This document shows, in pieces, positions 41,801 through 44,800 of a stretch of DNA of 64,000 nt. Source of the stretch: Bactericera cockerelli (taxonomy: Eukaryota > Arthropoda > Insecta > Hemiptera > Triozidae); assembly GCA_024516035.1 (NCBI GenBank), contig CM044957.1, positions 15,138,564-15,202,563 of the forward strand, in the 5' to 3' direction. A model generated the notes under the pieces. The model searched no databases. It was not told the origin of the DNA and saw only the letters and a list, made by a program, of their open reading frames with translations. The position numbers and the translations under genes were made by a program. The first letter of the stretch is position 1. The number at the start of each line of letters is the position of its first letter.

Positions 41801-44800
41801 GATGGGTAAGCTACAACACAGACCAAAAGCGTCTACAGTAGCTCCTGTTTCATGACTACGAAATAAAAAATGCTGTGAAACAACCATCTTTTATTTTCTT
41901 TCTTTTTCAAAGTACCAAGCATTGGTAGTGGATGTGGTCACGGCGCATCCAGCGCATGGTTCCGTGGTCTGTGGATAGGATCCAACCCAATGCTTGGATT
42001 TTTCCTCATTTATTTGAGCATGTCACTGCAGTGTAAGGTGGTGGTATACGTAGAAAATGCTCTGAGCATTAACCTCGCCTGGTGTTTATCGCTGAAGGCG
42101 TGTTTAATATTTTACGGCTTTTTTTATTTCGTATCAATGAAACAGCGAATCATTTCGTACTTTTCTAATAATTTGAAGTATTTCTCGAATACTAATAATA
42201 ATAAATAAATCATTTGTTTTTTTTTTTTTTAAAGATGAGTGTTTCACAGCCTTTTTTATTTCGTAGCCATGAAACAGGAGCTACTGTAGACGCTTGTGGT
42301 CTGTGTTGTAGCCTGCCCATCCCGTAGTATGCCTACCCTCTGATGGGCGAGAAGAGACACAATACTTCCCATTTAGGTGCTGGGTCAACACGAGCGCACC
42401 GGAAGGTATCCCTTACAAACAATTGTAACCAAATTAAGAATACAAATTTTTGTCGGCACGAGGAATCGAACCCGGGACCTTCCGCATGGTATTTTTTTTA
42501 TTTTTTTTGTATACAGAGGACCCATCCTAAGCCATTATTATTTGGCTTCTAAGATAATTTTTATTACAATGTAATAGAAGGTTTCATTTTTCTAATTTTT
42601 TTTGGTGTCTGGTTTCTGTTTCAGACGAATGATGACGGCAGCTCAGAGCGCGTGAGGTTTGATGACAATGTCTCCATCATAGAGCACACCCCTGCCGTAG
42701 TCACCACCTCTCCCAGGTATATATTAATGCATATCATATACATATAGATATACACTGACCCACACCCCTACGTAGTCACCACCTCTCCCAGGTATATATT
42801 AATGCATATCATATACAGTATACACTGACCCACACCCCTGCGTAGTCACCACATATATTTGTGCATATCATATACACTGAGCCACTTAAATATCTGACCA
42901 CTTGCCATTGTTCCGTAACTTCGTGATTTAATTGGCCATAACTTATTCGTAGTTTAAAATTTATCCTGGGCGTAATTTATAGACGTTTTTGTAATACCTC
43001 TGTGGCGCTAAGTCTTGGATTGCGTTCTGTATAAGATAGGGAAAACCAATGTTAAGCAATGACTTAAGTTATGGATTTTGTCTATTAATTTAGCCCTTAA
43101 ATTTTTTGTTTAGATTTAACAAAAACAATTTTAATATTCACTCAGACCTGATGGATTTTGTGATACAGAAATTGTCTCTTAATTTCGCCCTAAAAATCTG
43201 TCATATTTACCTCTGTGGAAATACGATTATAAAAGCACCACAAAACATGCTAAACCAATTGTCACCAATTCATGTCCTCTCCTCAATTAACTTCGTTATT
43301 TGGGGGTTCATGTGTATTCGTAGTGCTACAAATAATTACAATTTATTTAAAATTAACTTAGAGTGAAACTATTGGATTTTTTTGTAATACATCCTGTGTA
43401 CTTTTTCTATATTTTGCACATTGTTTCAAATGGGGAAATTTAAGTTCTGACTCAGACTTCTGGTCTCAATTTTTCTTTTAATTTCGTCCTTAAAGTATGC
43501 GTTGGAGATTTATGTAAATCCAAGAAAGTTGTAATGAGTATGAAATTTTAATAAATTGATTTTATTCTCGTTTCAGGAACCGTGTCTCGTCCACCTTGCG
43601 AAATATTTTCTTCAAGAATAATAGCAGTACTAGCCGTAGTAATAATCGTAATCAGCGTTTCTCAGCCAGTGCTCGCGGGGACCCCTTTCTCAAGCGGGCC
43701 CCCCTCAGCAAAGGGGGCCGCAAGTTGCCAAAGATTCCCATCTCTGCTTGCAGCAAATCCACCGGTGAAAGCTCTTCTTTGACAGCAATTGCTCAAAATA
43801 ACAAGAAAATTGTCGTTGAGGTAATACCACACACAAATTGTCATGGTTCATATTCATATCCACTACCTACTACAGCACTGACAATTTGTGACGGTTTAGG
43901 TTTTTCGAACGTGTTTATAATTCGAAGGGCGGAATTAATAGACCTTTTTTTAATACCTCTGTGGAGCTAAGTCTAGTTTGTGCTTTATGTCTTAGATGGA
44001 GAAAACTAATGCTAGGTCATGACTTAAGATCTCGATTTGTCTATTAATTTTGCCCCTAATCTTATTTCTTATTTAGTTTCTAGACACCAAAAAAAAAAAA
44101 AAAACATTTGCGCTAAGTTTTAGCTTTCTGGTGCTTTTATAGTGATCAGACTGATCAGTATCTCAGCTAGTTGGTTGATAATGTTTCAATTGTTTGATCT
44201 CAGCTAGCTCCTGATCAGTTTGATCAACTAGTTTACTTTACTGTTATATTTTCAAATCCTCTGATCCACGCCCAGGTGACACCCGACCTCCATGTTCCGT
44301 CTACATCTTCTAGTCACCAGCAAAGTTCCAGCCAGAACCACGTCTCTCAATCCACCATTGATTCATCCAGTCAAAATCAAGCCTCTGCCACAAGTATTCC
44401 TGATGAATCCAGTCAAAAGCAAGGCTCCATTTCATCCATCCCAGATTCATCCAGTCAAAATGAAGCCTCTGCCACTTGTGCAACTAATTCACCCAATCAA
44501 GTCTCTGCTACCTGTATCCCAAATTCATCCAGTCAAAATCAACCCTCTGCCACATGTATCCCAGATGCACTCAGTGAAAAGCAAGGCTCTCTTTCATCTA
44601 TCCTGGATTCACCCAGTCTTGATCCAGGCTCGTTCCTATTCGACCCATCCACTCGCAGTGACCAGGTCGGATCTCTACCCTCAGTTCATAGTTCTCCTCA
44701 ACTGGCTTTGCTCACGGATCCTGCCTCTCCCCTCACCATAGAACTGGGGGAGGAGTGTCTGGACGCGGCGAATGTAGATCAGGTGAGCGTAGAAGGTAGA

